A DNA stretch of 64,000 nt from CADEEN01 sp963816315 (GTDB lineage: Bacteria; Pseudomonadota; Gammaproteobacteria; Burkholderiales; Burkholderiaceae_C). The first letter of the stretch is position 1. Each line of letters starts with the position of its first letter. The notes under the pieces were generated by a model. That model was not told where the DNA came from. It worked only from the letters and a program-made list of their open reading frames with translations, and did no database searches. Shown piece after piece: positions 42,517-53,377 of this stretch. The position numbers were made by a program, and so were the translations under genes. The stretch is taken from contig CAWFJZ010000039.1 of the NCBI GenBank assembly GCA_963816315.1, positions 184,996 to 248,995 on the forward strand, in the 5' to 3' direction.

Positions 42517-45085
42517 TCATGGCAGGGGTTGAAGACGCGCCAGTTCGTCCTGCAGCACGCGCGCGGCCGCCGGATCGCTGCGCGCCAGCACAGCCGCCAT
42601 GCGCTGCAACGGTTCGCGCGCCGGGCGGAAGTCGGCGCTGATGCGCAGCACCTCGAGCAACGGCTCGCGCACCTGCGCCAGCATCCGGCGCGGATCGCTC
42701 GATGCGCGCACCTGCTGGCCGACGTCGATGTAGCGCTGGCGCGCGCGCCAGTACGCGGCCAGACGCTCTTGCCACGCCGCATCTGCGCCGGCATCGAGCA
42801 ATTCATGCGGGGCGATGCGCAGCTCGCGCAGCAATGCAGCCAGGCGCTGCGCAGGCTGCGAGTCCGGCGCGTAGGTGATGCGCGGCGCGCGGTAGGCGAC
42901 CACCGGCCGGTCGTCGGTGTTGAGCGGCGCGTCGGCCGCAAAACGCGCCAGCGAAGACGGGCCGGCGACGAAGCTGCCGAGCAGCGCGAAGTCGTCGGGC
43001 AGGCCGAAGTCGGCGAGCGGCTGCGGCAACGCGGTGCGCGCCAGCCGCTGCCGCACCTCGCGCAAATCGAAACGCGCGCCGTCGCGCCGCGCCACGAGGC
43101 CGAGTACCGGCGTCTCGAGGCTGTTCGTCGCCAGCATCGCCCAGCCGTCGGGATAGACCGCGACGAACGAGCGCACGATGCTGCGCAGCGTGTCGATATC
43201 CAACTGATGCAACGGCAGCCACTGGCAAAACACGCCGCGCTCGGCCAGGCGATCACGCACCGCGGCGAAATGTTCGACCGTGTAGAGCGCACCCGAGCCG
43301 CTGCGCGCCGGATGAAAGTTGTCGGAGACGACGAGGTCGAAGCGCTGCGGGCTCGTCTTGACGAAGCGGCGCGCGTCGGCGGCGATCACATGCAACGACG
43401 CTGGCGCCCTGCCGCTGCCGACGGCCGATGTGAAGTGCTGCGAGGCTTCGATCACCTCCGGCAGCAACTCGACCGCGGTGACATGCAGCGTCGTCTCTTC
43501 GGCGGCCGACGCTGCGGTGACGCCGGTGCCCAGGCCGAGGAACAGCGCGCGCTGCGGCGCCGGGTGCAGCAGCAGCGGCAACAGCGCCTGCCGCGCATCG
43601 GCCAGCACGGTCGCGCTGCTGCCTTCCTGCTGGCGGTTGTTGATGCGCAGGCGCGCCACGCCCTCGGCGTCTTCGACCACGCTGACCGCAGCCATCGTGC
43701 CGTCGCGGTAGCTGAGCACGCGGCCGCCGTCGGGCACATCGATGAAGGCCAGCGCCGGCGCCCACAGCGCGAGCGCGGTGCTCGCGGCGGCCGTGATCCA
43801 CCACGTCGGCGTGCGCCGCGCGCGCGGCCACGCCAGCGCCAGATAGCCCGCGGCCACCAACAACAACGCGTGACTTCGGCCCGAGCGCCGGCGCGAGCAG
43901 CACGCCGCAGACGAGCGGCGCCGCCGCGGCGCCGAGCGTGTTGAAAGCGAGCGCGCGGCCGAAACCGTGGCCGCTGTCTTGCGCCTGCGTGACGAGGTGG
44001 CTGAACAGCGCGCCCATGACGATCGTCGGCAGGCCGAACGCCGCCAGCGCCATCGCCGCCTCGCCGAGCAGCGCGGCCGGCATGCCGGCGCCGAGCGCTT
44101 CGTGCACGAAGCGCTGCACGTGCGGCGCACCCCACAGACAGGCGCTGCCGACGAGGCAGGCCGCGGCCTGCGCCACCAGCAGGCGATCTCGCAGACGCGC
44201 GGGCTCGCGCGCGCCGACGCCCCAGCGTTGATAGGCCGCGGCACCCAGCGCGCTGCCGACGAGATAGACCGCCAGCAGCAGCGCAAACGTATAGACCGTG
44301 TCCTCGGCCACCTGAGCGAGCACGCGCACGACGAGCACTTCGTAGCCGATGCCGAGCAGGCCGGTGAGCGCCAGCACGAACATCGCGCCATCGACACGCG
44401 GCTCTGCCCGCGGTGCCGGCGCGGCCGATGCTGCGGACAAGTTCAACGCCACCGCGGCGCAAAGCAAATTCAGCGCGGCGCACAACGCGCTGGTGCGCAG
44501 CAGCCCGAACTCGGGGATCAGCCAGAACGCGCAAGCCAGCACGCCGAGCATCGCGCCGAGCGTGTTGCCGGCATAAAGCAGCGCGATGCGCGGCGGGCCG
44601 GTGTGCAGGCGCGCCAGCACGCGCGCCATCGCCGGCAAGGTCGCGCCCATCGCCGCGGTGGCCGGCAACAGCACGACGAACGTGCCGACGAAGGCCACGC
44701 TCCATTGCCACGACGGATCGGGTTGCTCGCCGGTGAGCGCCAGCAGCGCCTGAGCGAGCGGTGCGAGCAGCAGCGCCAGCGCCAAGCTCCACAGCGCGAT
44801 GGCGGCTTCGCAGGCCGCATACCAGCGCTCGGGCCGCGCGCTGCGCTCGATGTGCGGCGACAGCCACCACGCGCCGAGCGCCAGACCACCGAAGAAGGCC
44901 GTGACCACCGCCAGCACCGCTGCGGCTTCATGGCCGAGCCAGAGCGCGCTTTGTTGCGTCCAGACGATCTGATAACCCAGCCCGGCAAAGCCGGAGGCCA
45001 GCATCAGCGCCAGCGCTGCGGGGTGGCGCCAGGCCGCCGCGTCGTGCGGCGGCGTGCGAAGCGAGGTGGTGGATTCGGCGGACAA
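42517..45085 (-). CDS. Membrane-fused spermidine synthase-like protein (one frameshift)
   Basis: About 855 residues after repair. The N-terminal half has a dozen hydrophobic segments beginning ALMLASGFAGLGYQIVWTQ, the start typical of 'fused MFS/spermidine synthase' proteins. The C-terminal half is an aminopropyltransferase-like Rossmann domain: ALFLGLGTGVTAASAA (SAM-binding), VTAVELLPEVIEAS and FDLVVSDNFHPARSG. A single-base loss near 43871 shifts the frame in the last membrane segments, after LGPKS; it resumes as HALLLVAAGYLALAWP. TTG start at 45085 is the only good one. Whether these make polyamines or methylate something else is not established. A weak Pho-like site (45109-45126) lies upstream. 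Confidence 0.75.
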
Positions 45086-45134
45086 GCCCGCCAGCGTAGG
45101 CGCGGTCTTTGTCAGTTTGACGACAAGCCGGCCG

Positions 45135-45759
45135 TCAGCCGGAAAAGCGGATCTTGTAGCCCCAGGAATCGAGCTGCGTCGGGATCGCGTTGAAGGCCAT
45201 CGTGATGCGGCGCGCGCCGGGGTTCGGCGGCACGGCGTGCATCAGGTAGCTGGGGAACAGCACCAGGTCACCCGGTTGCGGCTCCGGGCTGACCCACTTG
45301 TCGGCGCCGTACGGCCCAAGCTGGGCGTCGGCATGGTCGTTCTTGAACGCAAAGTCATGGCCGCCGGGCGACTTCATGAACACCGTGCATGCATCGGGGT
45401 GCGTCGGCGTCAGATAGACCACGCCCGAGGCGAAGCTGTTGGCATGGTTGTGCATCGCCTGGCGGCCGCCGCTGTCGAGCACGTTGACCCACATCTCCTT
45501 GATCGACCAGCCCAGGCGCTCGCCGAACATCAGCGCGCCGAACTCGACCAGCTTGGGCGTGATCAGCGATGCCGCTTCGACGAACAGCGGGCTGTCGGCG
45601 GGCTGCAGCATCTCGGTGTGCGAGAGGTTGCCCGACGAGTTGTTTTGCGTCTTCGGCCTGCGCCTCGAAATGCGCGACCAGGTTTTGCACCAGCGCCGGC
45701 CCGAGCGCGCCGCGCGCGCGCAGGAAGGGCGTGGGGAACAGGCCGATGACTTCATCCAT
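45135..45759 (-). CDS. 2OG-Fe(II) oxygenase family protein (one frameshift)
   Basis: About 208 residues of the TIGR02466/2OG-FeII_Oxy_5 family. It starts MDEVIGLFPTPFLRARGALG; after AEDAKQLVGQ the frame shifts near 45645 and continues as LSHTEMLQPADSPLFVE. The iron site is visible as MHNHANSFASGVVYL and the distal His with the 2-oxoglutarate Arg in SYLMHAVPPNPGARRITMAF. Substrate unknown; relatives are often phage- or cyanophage-linked and may hydroxylate protein or small molecules. It lies just left of the tRNA fragment. Confidence 0.75.
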
Positions 45760-45858
45760 CGCACCGATTCTCACCGCGCGCGTGCGAGAGGTCACCGTAA
45801 AACGGCGCCACAAATACAGAGGGTCAGCGGCTGCTCGCGCGCTGACCCCGATGAAGAT

Positions 45859-45907
45859 TGGTGGGCCCTGAAGGATTCGAACCTTCGACCAACGGATTAA
45901 GAGTCCG
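45859..45907 (-). other. 3' fragment of tRNA-Lys(CTT), probable attachment-site scar
   Basis: The minus strand reads as the 3' part of a lysine tRNA: anticodon loop CTCTTAA, the rest of the anticodon stem, variable loop, T arm with GGTTCGAATCC and acceptor end GGGCCCACCA. The D arm and 5' acceptor strand are absent; sequence diverges right after the anticodon stem. Such 3' pieces are left when an element integrates at a tRNA gene. By geometry the element should extend to the right (higher coordinates). Confidence 0.65.
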
Positions 45908-46582
45908 AGACAGCCTGGGAAGAACCTTGTAAATCAACCACTTGCGACGCTTGCCACCACCCTTCCCAGGCACGTCCCGGCACAATCCCGTCACAGTCAA
46001 GGTTCGCGTGGCACAACGCCGACACAGTGACTCTGCGAGGCGCGCTTGACCGACTCGCGGCCCGACGGCTGAAGGGCGCGGACCGGACAGTCGCGACGAG
46101 TCACTTCCGACCCTGAAGGAATGGTGGAACTGAAGGACGCGACCGTCGGCAATGGGCGACGAAGGGAGTTTTGAGCGCTGGCGCGTGACAGCTCCCTTCG
46201 CTCCAATCGCGGTCAGTAATGCTACGCGCCGGATTGCTCAGTCCGACCCCGACGGAGCGCTACTGCCGGCAGAGCCCGCATCCATAGGTACGGCGGCTGT
46301 TCAGCCCGGCATCGCGGTGTAAAGCGCGCGGCCAAAACCGCGACGTTGCTCGGCCCATTCATAGCCGATAGCCGAGACACCGTCGAGCAGCGTGCAACTT
46401 CTTCACGCAATCGGTTCTCAAGTTCCGTGCGGGCACGCCGAGCGGCAAACAACACCCATCCGACCGAGAGATTTGTACGCCAAATGCGGCACGCGCCTCA
46501 GCCGATGCAGCCCCTGTATCACCATGTTTCTGAAATGCTTCGGCCATCGCGCAGAACCAGCCAAGCGCACACCGAACTCATC
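45908..46582. other. Gene-free stretch next to the tRNA fragment
   Basis: No convincing coding frame on either strand. It contains a 9-bp inverted repeat CCTGGGAAG (45913-45921) / CTTCCCAGG (45963-45971) and looks like eroded intergenic or integrase remnant sequence. No integrase motif could be recognised. Confidence 0.5.
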
Positions 46583-48877
46583 ATGAAACTGCTGACCACT
46601 TTCATTGTCCTGATCGAGCGTTGCCGTCTGCGACGGCCTGCCGCCGCCAGCGTTGCCGCGCTTGCTTTGGTTGCGGGCCTGGGATTTCAAGCCGCCAACG
46701 CGCAGACCGCGCCGAACAAGGTCGCCGCTGACTTGCAGCAGGTCATCGCCGCGCCGACGACGCCGAAGAACAGCTGGACCAAGGACGTCAACGGCATCCG
46801 CATGGTCAAGGTGCTGATCATGAGCAGCAGCACCGACCCCGACCTGGTGGCGCTGCGCAGCGACGTGATGGCCAGGGGCGGTGCCGTTTACTTCCGCTAT
46901 GTCTCGGTGCGTGCGCTGTCGGCGATGCTGCCGGCTTATCAGGTCGCGGCCATCGCAGCGCGCGCCGATGTGCAGGGCGTTTCGCCGAACCGCCTGACCG
47001 CGCGCACCGCCAGCTCGCTGGAGGCGATCACCGGCGTGCTGACCAGCAACGTGCGCACCTACAGCAGCACCACCGCCTACAGCGGCCTGGACGGCAGCGG
47101 TGTCGGCATCGCGGTGCTCGATTCGGGCATCGAGGAGCACCACAGCAACATGTTCGGCCTCGACGGCAAGAGCACCCGCGTCAAGGCCGCGGTCGATTTC
47201 CAGAAGGCAGGCGACGCGACCGCGGTCGGCGCCAAGGACTGGACGGCCGGCATCGACGCCTCGGCGTCGCTGTATCCGGGCAGCAAGACGATGGCGACCT
47301 ACGAGTCGACGATCAACTCACTGGCCATCAACCGTCCCGACGTGTACGGCCACGGCAGCCATGTGGCGAGCATTGCCGCCGGCCGCGGCTACTACCAGGC
47401 CAACGACTCCACCGGCGTCGCGCCCAACGCCAACCTCTACGACGTGAAGGTGCTCGACGCCAACGGCTACGGCCAGGTGAGCGACGTGATCGCCGCGATC
47501 GACTGGGTGATCTACCACGCCAAGGAATACAACATCCGCGTGATGAACCTGAGCCTGGCGGCCGACTCCACCGAGACGTGGCAGACCGACCCGCTGGCGC
47601 GCGCCGCGCGCAGCGCGGTGGCTGCCGGCATCACGGTGGTGGTGGCCGCCGGCAACTTCGGCCAGGACACGAACGGCGCCGAGCGCTTCGGCACCATCAG
47701 CTCGCCCGGGCACGATCCGTCGGTGATCACTGTCGGCTCGGCCAACACCAAAGGCACGTCGGCGCGCAACGACGATACTGTCAACATGTTCAGCTCGCGC
47801 GGCCCGACCCGCGGCTCTTACATCGACGCAACCGGCGTGCGCCGCATCGACAACTTGCTCAAGCCCGACCTGGTCGCCCCGGGCAACAGAATCGTCGGTG
47901 CACTGGCCACCGACAAGGCCGGCGCCGGCGGCTCGTGGAACCTCCTGGCCAAGACCCACAGTGTGCTGTCGACCCCGTTCGGCGGCAGCGGCCAGAGCGG
48001 CAAGGTCTCGCTGATGAACCTGAGCGGCACCTCGGTCGCTGCCCCGGCCGTCGCCGGCACCGTGGCGCTGATGCTGCAGGCCAACCCGGGCCTGACGCCG
48101 CCGCTGATCAAGGCCATGCTGCAGTACTCGGCGCAGCCGATCGCCGGTGCCAACCTGCTGCAGCAGGGCGCGGGCCTGCTCAACATCGATGGCGCGGTGC
48201 AGCTTGCCAAGGCGGTGCGCACCGACGTCAAGAGCGCCGTCGAGGCCGGCACCCTGGCGTCCGGCGCCACGCTGCTGGCCGCCGGCAAGACCATGCCGGC
48301 CAAGACCTCGAAAGTCGGCGGCCAGACCTTCAACTGGAGCCGTATCGTGTATGCCGGCGGCAACCAGATCGTCAGCGGCGATGCCCTGTTCACCAAGTAC
48401 CAGCCGATGTACGACCACCGACTGGTCTGGGCAGGCCAGGTCGCGCAGCGCCACACGGTCAGCTACTGGCCCGCCGCCACAGGCGTGCCGGCCAACACCT
48501 TCGTCAAGTCGATCACCTGGGCGCCGGCACCGAACCAGACGCTCGTCACCGCGGGGGTGGTGCAAGCCACGTCGCTGGCCGGCTTCAGCTCGCCGACCGG
48601 CAGAACCGGCGCCTTCATCCCGACGGCCACGCTGGCCGGCTGGCTGACCTCGGGCAGCGGCATCGTGCTCAGCGAAGGCATCGTGCTCAGCGAGCGCGTG
48701 GTGCTCAGCGAGCGCGTGGTCCTCAGCGAAGGCGTCGTCATCAGCGAGGGCGTGGTGATCAGTGAACGCGTCATCCTCAGCGAAGGCGTCGTCATCAGCG
48801 AGCGCGTGGTGTTGAGCGAGAGCGGCCAGACGGGCGTGAACTCGACGACCGACATGAGCCTGCTCGGCGAGCCCTGA
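46583..48877 (+). CDS. S8 subtilisin-like serine protease with a repeat tail
   Basis: 764-residue exported protease. Signal region RLRRPAAASVAALALVAGLG; an inhibitor-like propeptide (to about 150); catalytic domain with Asp180 in IAVLDSGIEEHH, His257 in GHGSHVASIAAG and Ser484 in LSGTSVAAPAVAG, the oxyanion Asn in VVAAGNFGQD. After the catalytic domain come about 190 residues of unknown fold and, at residues 694-747, nine copies of a hexapeptide like VVLSER/IVLSEG encoded by 18-bp units, then GQTGVNSTTDMSLLGEP. Start at 46583 places the signal peptide correctly; longer frames upstream look non-coding. Substrate and location (secreted or surface) unknown. Confidence 0.85.
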   Translation: MKLLTTFIVLIERCRLRRPAAASVAALALVAGLGFQAANAQTAPNKVAADLQQVIAAPTTPKNSWTKDVNGIRMVKVLIMSSSTDPDLVALRSDVMARGGAVYFRYVSVRALSAMLPAYQVAAIAARADVQGVSPNRLTARTASSLEAITGVLTSNVRTYSSTTAYSGLDGSGVGIAVLDSGIEEHHSNMFGLDGKSTRVKAAVDFQKAGDATAVGAKDWTAGIDASASLYPGSKTMATYESTINSLAINRPDVYGHGSHVASIAAGRGYYQANDSTGVAPNANLYDVKVLDANGYGQVSDVIAAIDWVIYHAKEYNIRVMNLSLAADSTETWQTDPLARAARSAVAAGITVVVAAGNFGQDTNGAERFGTISSPGHDPSVITVGSANTKGTSARNDDTVNMFSSRGPTRGSYIDATGVRRIDNLLKPDLVAPGNRIVGALATDKAGAGGSWNLLAKTHSVLSTPFGGSGQSGKVSLMNLSGTSVAAPAVAGTVALMLQANPGLTPPLIKAMLQYSAQPIAGANLLQQGAGLLNIDGAVQLAKAVRTDVKSAVEAGTLASGATLLAAGKTMPAKTSKVGGQTFNWSRIVYAGGNQIVSGDALFTKYQPMYDHRLVWAGQVAQRHTVSYWPAATGVPANTFVKSITWAPAPNQTLVTAGVVQATSLAGFSSPTGRTGAFIPTATLAGWLTSGSGIVLSEGIVLSERVVLSERVVLSEGVVISEGVVISERVILSEGVVISERVVLSESGQTGVNSTTDMSLLGEP
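48662..48823 (+). repeat. Nine tandem 18-bp coding repeats in the S8 protease gene
   Basis: Units close to GTGGTGCTCAGCGAGCGC, each encoding (V/I)(V/I)(L/I)SE(R/G/S). Units differ mostly at third positions, so the peptide pattern is kept while DNA drifts. In frame throughout. Confidence 0.85.
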
Positions 48878-48926
48878 GCGGCCGCTACGCTGACTGCACT
48901 TGCTTCGACTGCCTCGAACATCCGCC

Positions 48927-51158
48927 ATGACGCCTGAGTTGCCCACCGCGGCCGCCGATTTGCGCGAGCCGTGGTGGCAGCGGCTGCACCGCGGCCTGAT
49001 GCCCGACTACAACCGCAAGGCCACGATCTATTGGTGGGTGATGCTGCTGCTCGGCGCGGCCGTCGTCGTGCATGCGCTGGCAACCGTGCTGGCGCTGCCG
49101 GCAGACGCCTTGCTGCAGGTTGCCGCCATCGGCGCCGTCGCCCTGTTGGCCGGCTTGTTCCCGGTGCGCATTGCGCGCTCGAAGAACTCGTTCACGGCCG
49201 GCGAGGTCTTCATCTTTCTGCTGTTGTTCCTGCACGGCCCGGCCGCGGCGGCGCTGGTTGCGGCCGGCGAAGCGCTGATCGGCTCCTGGCGCACGTCCAA
49301 GCGCTGGACCAGCCGGCTGGTCAGCCCGGCCATGGGCTGCATCGCGATGTTCAGCGCCGGCTCGCTGCTCGAAGCCGGCATCGGGGCATCGCAAACGCTG
49401 GGCTTCTACAGCGCGGGCCTGCTGCTGCTCCTGGTGATGCTGTGCGCCGTGTTCGACTTCGTGCTCAACACGGCGCTGATCACTGCGGTGCCGTTCCTCA
49501 AACGCAACCAATGGCCGACGGCACGCGAGTTGTTCGGCAGATTCGGCTGGGTCGGCATCACCTTCGTCGGCAGCGCCTCGATCGCGTGCCTGCTGTTCCT
49601 GGCGTTCCAGCAATCGGGGCGCGGGGTGCTGATCGTGGGTGCACCGATCATCGCCATGATGCTCGCCACACTGCACTACTTCTTCCGCCAGCAGGAGGCC
49701 GACGAAGCAGTGCGCAAGAGCGCGCTCGAAGCGGCCGAGCGCGAAGCGGAACTGGTGGCCCGCCATGTGCGTGAGCTCGAGGCCAGCGAGGCCAAGCTGC
49801 AGCACATCGCCTTCCATGACGGTCTGACCGGGCTGCCCAACCGGCGCCTGTTCGAAGAGCACCTGAAAACGCTGTTCGACCGCTCGCGCGGCGATTCGCA
49901 GCACCAGTTCAGCGTCATGTTCCTGGACTTCGACCGCTTCAAACTCATCAACGACAGCCTCGGGCATGCCGTCGGCGACGAGTTCCTCGTCGCCGTGGCA
50001 CAACGCATTGCCAACCACATGCGTCAGCACGACATCGTCGCCCGGCTGGGCGGCGACGAGTTCGCCATCCTGGCCGAGCACGTGAACGGCGAGCAATGCG
50101 CCGTGGCGCTGGCCGAGCGGCTGCTGGAGGCGCTGCGTCAGCCCTTCCACATCGACGGCCACGACATCGTCACCAGCGCCAGCATCGGCATCACCTTCAG
50201 CGGCAACCACTATGCGACGCCTGCCGAGATGCTGCGCGATGCCGACATCGCGATGTACAAGGCAAAGGCGGGCGGCAAGGCACGCTACGCGCTGTTCGAT
50301 GCGGCGTTGCACACCGAGGTGGCGGATCGCCTGCGCATCGAGGGCGATCTGCGCCGTGCGCTGGACGAGAGCAGTCTGTCGGTGGCCTACCAGCCGCTGT
50401 TCGAGCTGGCGACCGGACGGGTCACCGGGTTCGAGGCCCTGGCGCGCTGGAACCACCCTTTGCTCGGAGTCATCAGCCCGGCGAAGTTCATTCCCGTGGC
50501 AGAGGACGCCGGCCTGGTGCGGCCGTTGACCGACTTCGTGCTGCGCTCGGCCTGCCGCCAGCTGCGGCAATGGCAGTCCCGCGACGCCCGCTTTGCGGAC
50601 TTGACGATGCACGTCAATGTCTCGGGCGCCGACATCGCGCACACCGGCCTCGTCTCGCGCGTCAACAGCGCCATCGTCGAGTCGCGCCTGCAGGCGCAAC
50701 ACCTCACGCTCGAGCTGACCGAAAACATCCTCGTCGCGCGGCTGGAAGCCGCACTGCCGATGCTCAACGAACTGCGTCGGCTGGGGGTGGGTCTCGCCAT
50801 CGACGATTTCGGCACCGGCTGTTCTTCCCTGCGACACCTGTCCACGCTGCCCGTGTGCAGCCTGAAGATCGACCGCGGCTTCGTCGCCGACATGAAGCCG
50901 GGGTCAAGCGAGGCGGCGGTCGTGCGCAGTGTCGTGCTGCTGGGCAACACCCTGGGCAAGTCGATCATCGCCGAGGGCATCGAAACGCCGGAACAACTGG
51001 CGCTGCTGCAAGCCATGGGGTGCAGGTCAGGCCAAGGATTTCTTCTGTCGCGCCCGCTCACCTGCGAGTTGGTCGACACCATGCTCGATGCTCTCGTTGC
51101 ACGACCACACGACGCACTGGCGCCAAGCGCCTGCGAGCGCACGGCGATCCTGCACTGA
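48927..51158 (+). CDS. Membrane-bound GGDEF-EAL protein
   Basis: 743 residues. About six hydrophobic segments (residues 25-245) form a MASE-like membrane sensor, then a coiled linker, a GGDEF domain with FHDGLTGLPNRRLF and an intact LGGDEFA near 373, and an EAL domain with the signature in GFEALARWNHP near 502 plus LTENILVARLEAALP and AIDDFGTGCSSLRHL, the metal-binding motifs of active c-di-GMP phosphodiesterases. Both halves look competent, so net activity cannot be predicted. ATG at 48927, 49 bp after the protease stop; no sign of an operon beyond that spacing. Confidence 0.9.
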   Translation: MTPELPTAAADLREPWWQRLHRGLMPDYNRKATIYWWVMLLLGAAVVVHALATVLALPADALLQVAAIGAVALLAGLFPVRIARSKNSFTAGEVFIFLLLFLHGPAAAALVAAGEALIGSWRTSKRWTSRLVSPAMGCIAMFSAGSLLEAGIGASQTLGFYSAGLLLLLVMLCAVFDFVLNTALITAVPFLKRNQWPTARELFGRFGWVGITFVGSASIACLLFLAFQQSGRGVLIVGAPIIAMMLATLHYFFRQQEADEAVRKSALEAAEREAELVARHVRELEASEAKLQHIAFHDGLTGLPNRRLFEEHLKTLFDRSRGDSQHQFSVMFLDFDRFKLINDSLGHAVGDEFLVAVAQRIANHMRQHDIVARLGGDEFAILAEHVNGEQCAVALAERLLEALRQPFHIDGHDIVTSASIGITFSGNHYATPAEMLRDADIAMYKAKAGGKARYALFDAALHTEVADRLRIEGDLRRALDESSLSVAYQPLFELATGRVTGFEALARWNHPLLGVISPAKFIPVAEDAGLVRPLTDFVLRSACRQLRQWQSRDARFADLTMHVNVSGADIAHTGLVSRVNSAIVESRLQAQHLTLELTENILVARLEAALPMLNELRRLGVGLAIDDFGTGCSSLRHLSTLPVCSLKIDRGFVADMKPGSSEAAVVRSVVLLGNTLGKSIIAEGIETPEQLALLQAMGCRSGQGFLLSRPLTCELVDTMLDALVARPHDALAPSACERTAILH

Positions 51159-51751
51159 CTTGTCTTGGGAGCCCGCTGGGACAATCGACGGGTTCAGCGC
51201 GGTCTCGCAGTTCGCTGACGCACGGGCCTCGCGTCCGATCGCACGGGCCTCGCACGCAAACGTTCACTGCGCTCTCATCGCTGACCTTCAGCGAGCCGGA
51301 CCCGGTGTCCGCAACGCGGCGAAATGTGAGCTCACGCGCGAGGGACAACGTGCGTCGCTTCATGGCCGAGTGCTCGCGTAGACAGATCGCTTTCTGCCCA
51401 CGTCGACCTGCCCTCCTCCTCAATCAGGCTTGCCATCCGACGACGAAGCGATCGTTCCAACCTGCACGGCCCTTGATCTCCACTGCGTCATCGGAGTCGA
51501 ACGATTGCTTGTGAGCGACGCCAATGTGATGTGCACAGAGCGGGCCTGCAAGACATGTCCGCGGAGCCGCCGTTCAAGGCGCCATTTCGACCGAGGCCGT
51601 GTGGGAACTCATGATGTTGAGCGCATTGGGTGGCCGGCGATCACTTGATCGACCAGAAGGCGATCAGGCAACACAGTAGTCGCGTGTAGCGCTTATGCGC
51701 GCCGTAGTGGTTGCGGCGGTGTTCGACGATTCGATGAGCATGAGAAGGGGC
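51159..51751. other. Gene-free stretch
   Basis: No supported gene. Contains ACATGTCCGCGGAGCCG followed by CCGTTCA near 51556-51579; a close variant recurs in the gene-free stretch at about 61867. It precedes the 3' end of the IS transposase; I could not find an inverted repeat matching the other IS end. Confidence 0.45.
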
Positions 51752-53210
51752 TCACGCCCCCGCCAGCTTCATCGCCTTCAGCGTTTTCTCGATACCTAGC
51801 AGCTCGATCAATCGCTTCAGGTTGTATGCCAGCACGTGCAAGCTGATTTCGGTGCGGCACATGCTGCAGCGTCTTCATCAGGAAGTGCGTCGAACCCATC
51901 CAGTGCTTCAGGGTTCCGAAGACATGCTCGACGGTGCGCCGTCGGATCTTCATCGCGTCGGGATTTCGATCCAGCCTACGCTGCATTGCGTCGAGCACGT
52001 CTTCATGCTCCCAGCGCTTGATCCGTCTGTAGGTGCCCGGCGTGCACTGCGTCCTGATGGGGCAGTCGCCACAGCCATACCTCGCGTAGCTGTGCATGAT
52101 CATGCCGTCATCGACCATGTCTGAGCGTCGGCGCAGGACCTGGCCAGCAGGGCAGCGGTACTCATCGTCCTTGGGGATCGTAGACGAAGTCCGCCTTGCT
52201 GAACCGGCCGTCGGCCTTGCTCGATGAGGTCAAGGGCTTGGGCACGCAGCGTCTGCACGCCCGCCTTCTCGCGTCGAGGATCTCTTGGCCTTTGTAGTAG
52301 CCCCGGTCGGCGATCAACCCGATGCGCTTGCGCCCGAGAGCCTCCTGCGCTTTCTTGGCCATGGTCGACAGCTGCGGTGCGGTCGTGGCCGACGTTGAGC
52401 ACCTCGTGCGCGACGATGAAGTGGTGCTTCGTGTCGGCGACGATCTGCACGTTGTAGCCCACGATGCCGGTGCCGCGGCCACTGGTGGCCATGGAGCGGG
52501 CGTCGGGGTCGGTCTGCGACAGCTGCTGTCGGGCTGCCGCGCAGTTGTTCCTCCACCAGACCAAGCTCGTGCATCTGGCGGCGCAGCCTGCTCAACTTGT
52601 CCTGCAGATGCGCTCGGTCTTGCGCCGGCAAGTCTTGCGGGCTGCGTGCGGTCGGCGGTGTCCAGCGCCTGCAGGTAGCGCTCGATGCTCTCCTGCGACC
52701 TGCTTCATGCGCTGCTGCAGCTTGTGCGGCGTGAAGTTGCGGTCGCGGTTGTTGACCGCCTTGAACTTGCTGCCGTCGACGGCCACGACGCCGTCGAGCA
52801 AGCAACTTGAGCTTGCGGCAGAGCACCACGAACTGGCGGCAGCACGTTGCGGATGCCCCGAGCCGTTGTCGCGCCGGAAGTCGGCGATGGTCTTGAAGTC
52901 CGGCGCCAGGCGACCGGTCAACCACATCAACTCGACATTGCGCTGGCACTCGCGCTCCAGGCGCCGACTGACTGTGCACGCGGTTGAGGTAGCCGTAGAC
53001 GTAGATCTTGAGCAGCACGGACGGGTGGTACGACGGGCCGTCCTGTCGCCGCCGGTTCGCGCACCATCGAAGCCCAACGCCACGCAGATCGAGTTCTTCG
53101 ATAAACGCGTCGACGACCCGCACCGGGTTGTCCTCGGCGACGTAGTCGTCCAGACACTCGGGCAGCAACGTGACCTGGCTCCGATCGTCGCCTTCGATGA
53201 ATCGCTTCAT
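51752..53210 (-). pseudogene. IS1182-family transposase (many frameshifts)
   Basis: Rejoined it is about 485 residues of an IS1182-type DDE transposase: MKRFIEGDDRSQVTLLPECL at the start, YHPSVLLKIYVYGYLNRV, VELMWLTGRLAPDFKTIADF, VAVDGSKFKAVNNRDRNF (first Asp), DPDARSMATSGRGTGIVGYN, IADRGYYKGQEILD (second Asp) and RRRTVEHVFGTLKHWMGSTH (Glu), ending VLAYNLKRLIELLGIEKTL. At least nine single-base shifts interrupt it, for instance three extra C within about 45 bp near 53040-53090. Either a dead copy or an uncorrected multi-copy sequence. Confidence 0.8.
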
Positions 53211-53260
53211 GAGCACCCTCCAAAACAGGTTGCTTCAATTTAGGCGATCAAAGCGTTTTC
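51752..53260 (-). mobile_element. IS1182-type insertion sequence, ends unclear
   Basis: Transposase gene with about 50 bp of 5' flank. The upstream flank (minus strand) includes TGTGTGAAAACGCTTTGATC, resembling IS1182 termini. The matching right end and target duplication were not found, so limits are approximate. Confidence 0.6.
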
Positions 53261-53377
53261 ACACAGGCTCGACCCTGAGCGGCTGCTGGCGTCCACGCGC
53301 GGCACCGTAGATGCGGACACTCGTTCGACGAGCGCGCTGCATCAATCCGCACTTCAAACGCCCGGGGACGTCTGCGG

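Noticed and set aside
45109..45126. Pho box upstream of the spermidine synthase-like gene (TTGTCGT-CAAA-CTGACAA)
   Set aside because: Half-sites too weak and context not Pho-related; left out of the feature list.
45859..45907. Complete tRNA-Lys gene
   Set aside because: D arm and 5' acceptor strand are absent; only the 3' part remains.
45908..46582. Integrase gene next to the tRNA fragment
   Set aside because: No frame with the R-H-R-Y tyrosine recombinase motifs on either strand.
48662..48823. CRISPR-like tandem repeat array
   Set aside because: 18-bp units without spacers, in frame inside the protease gene.
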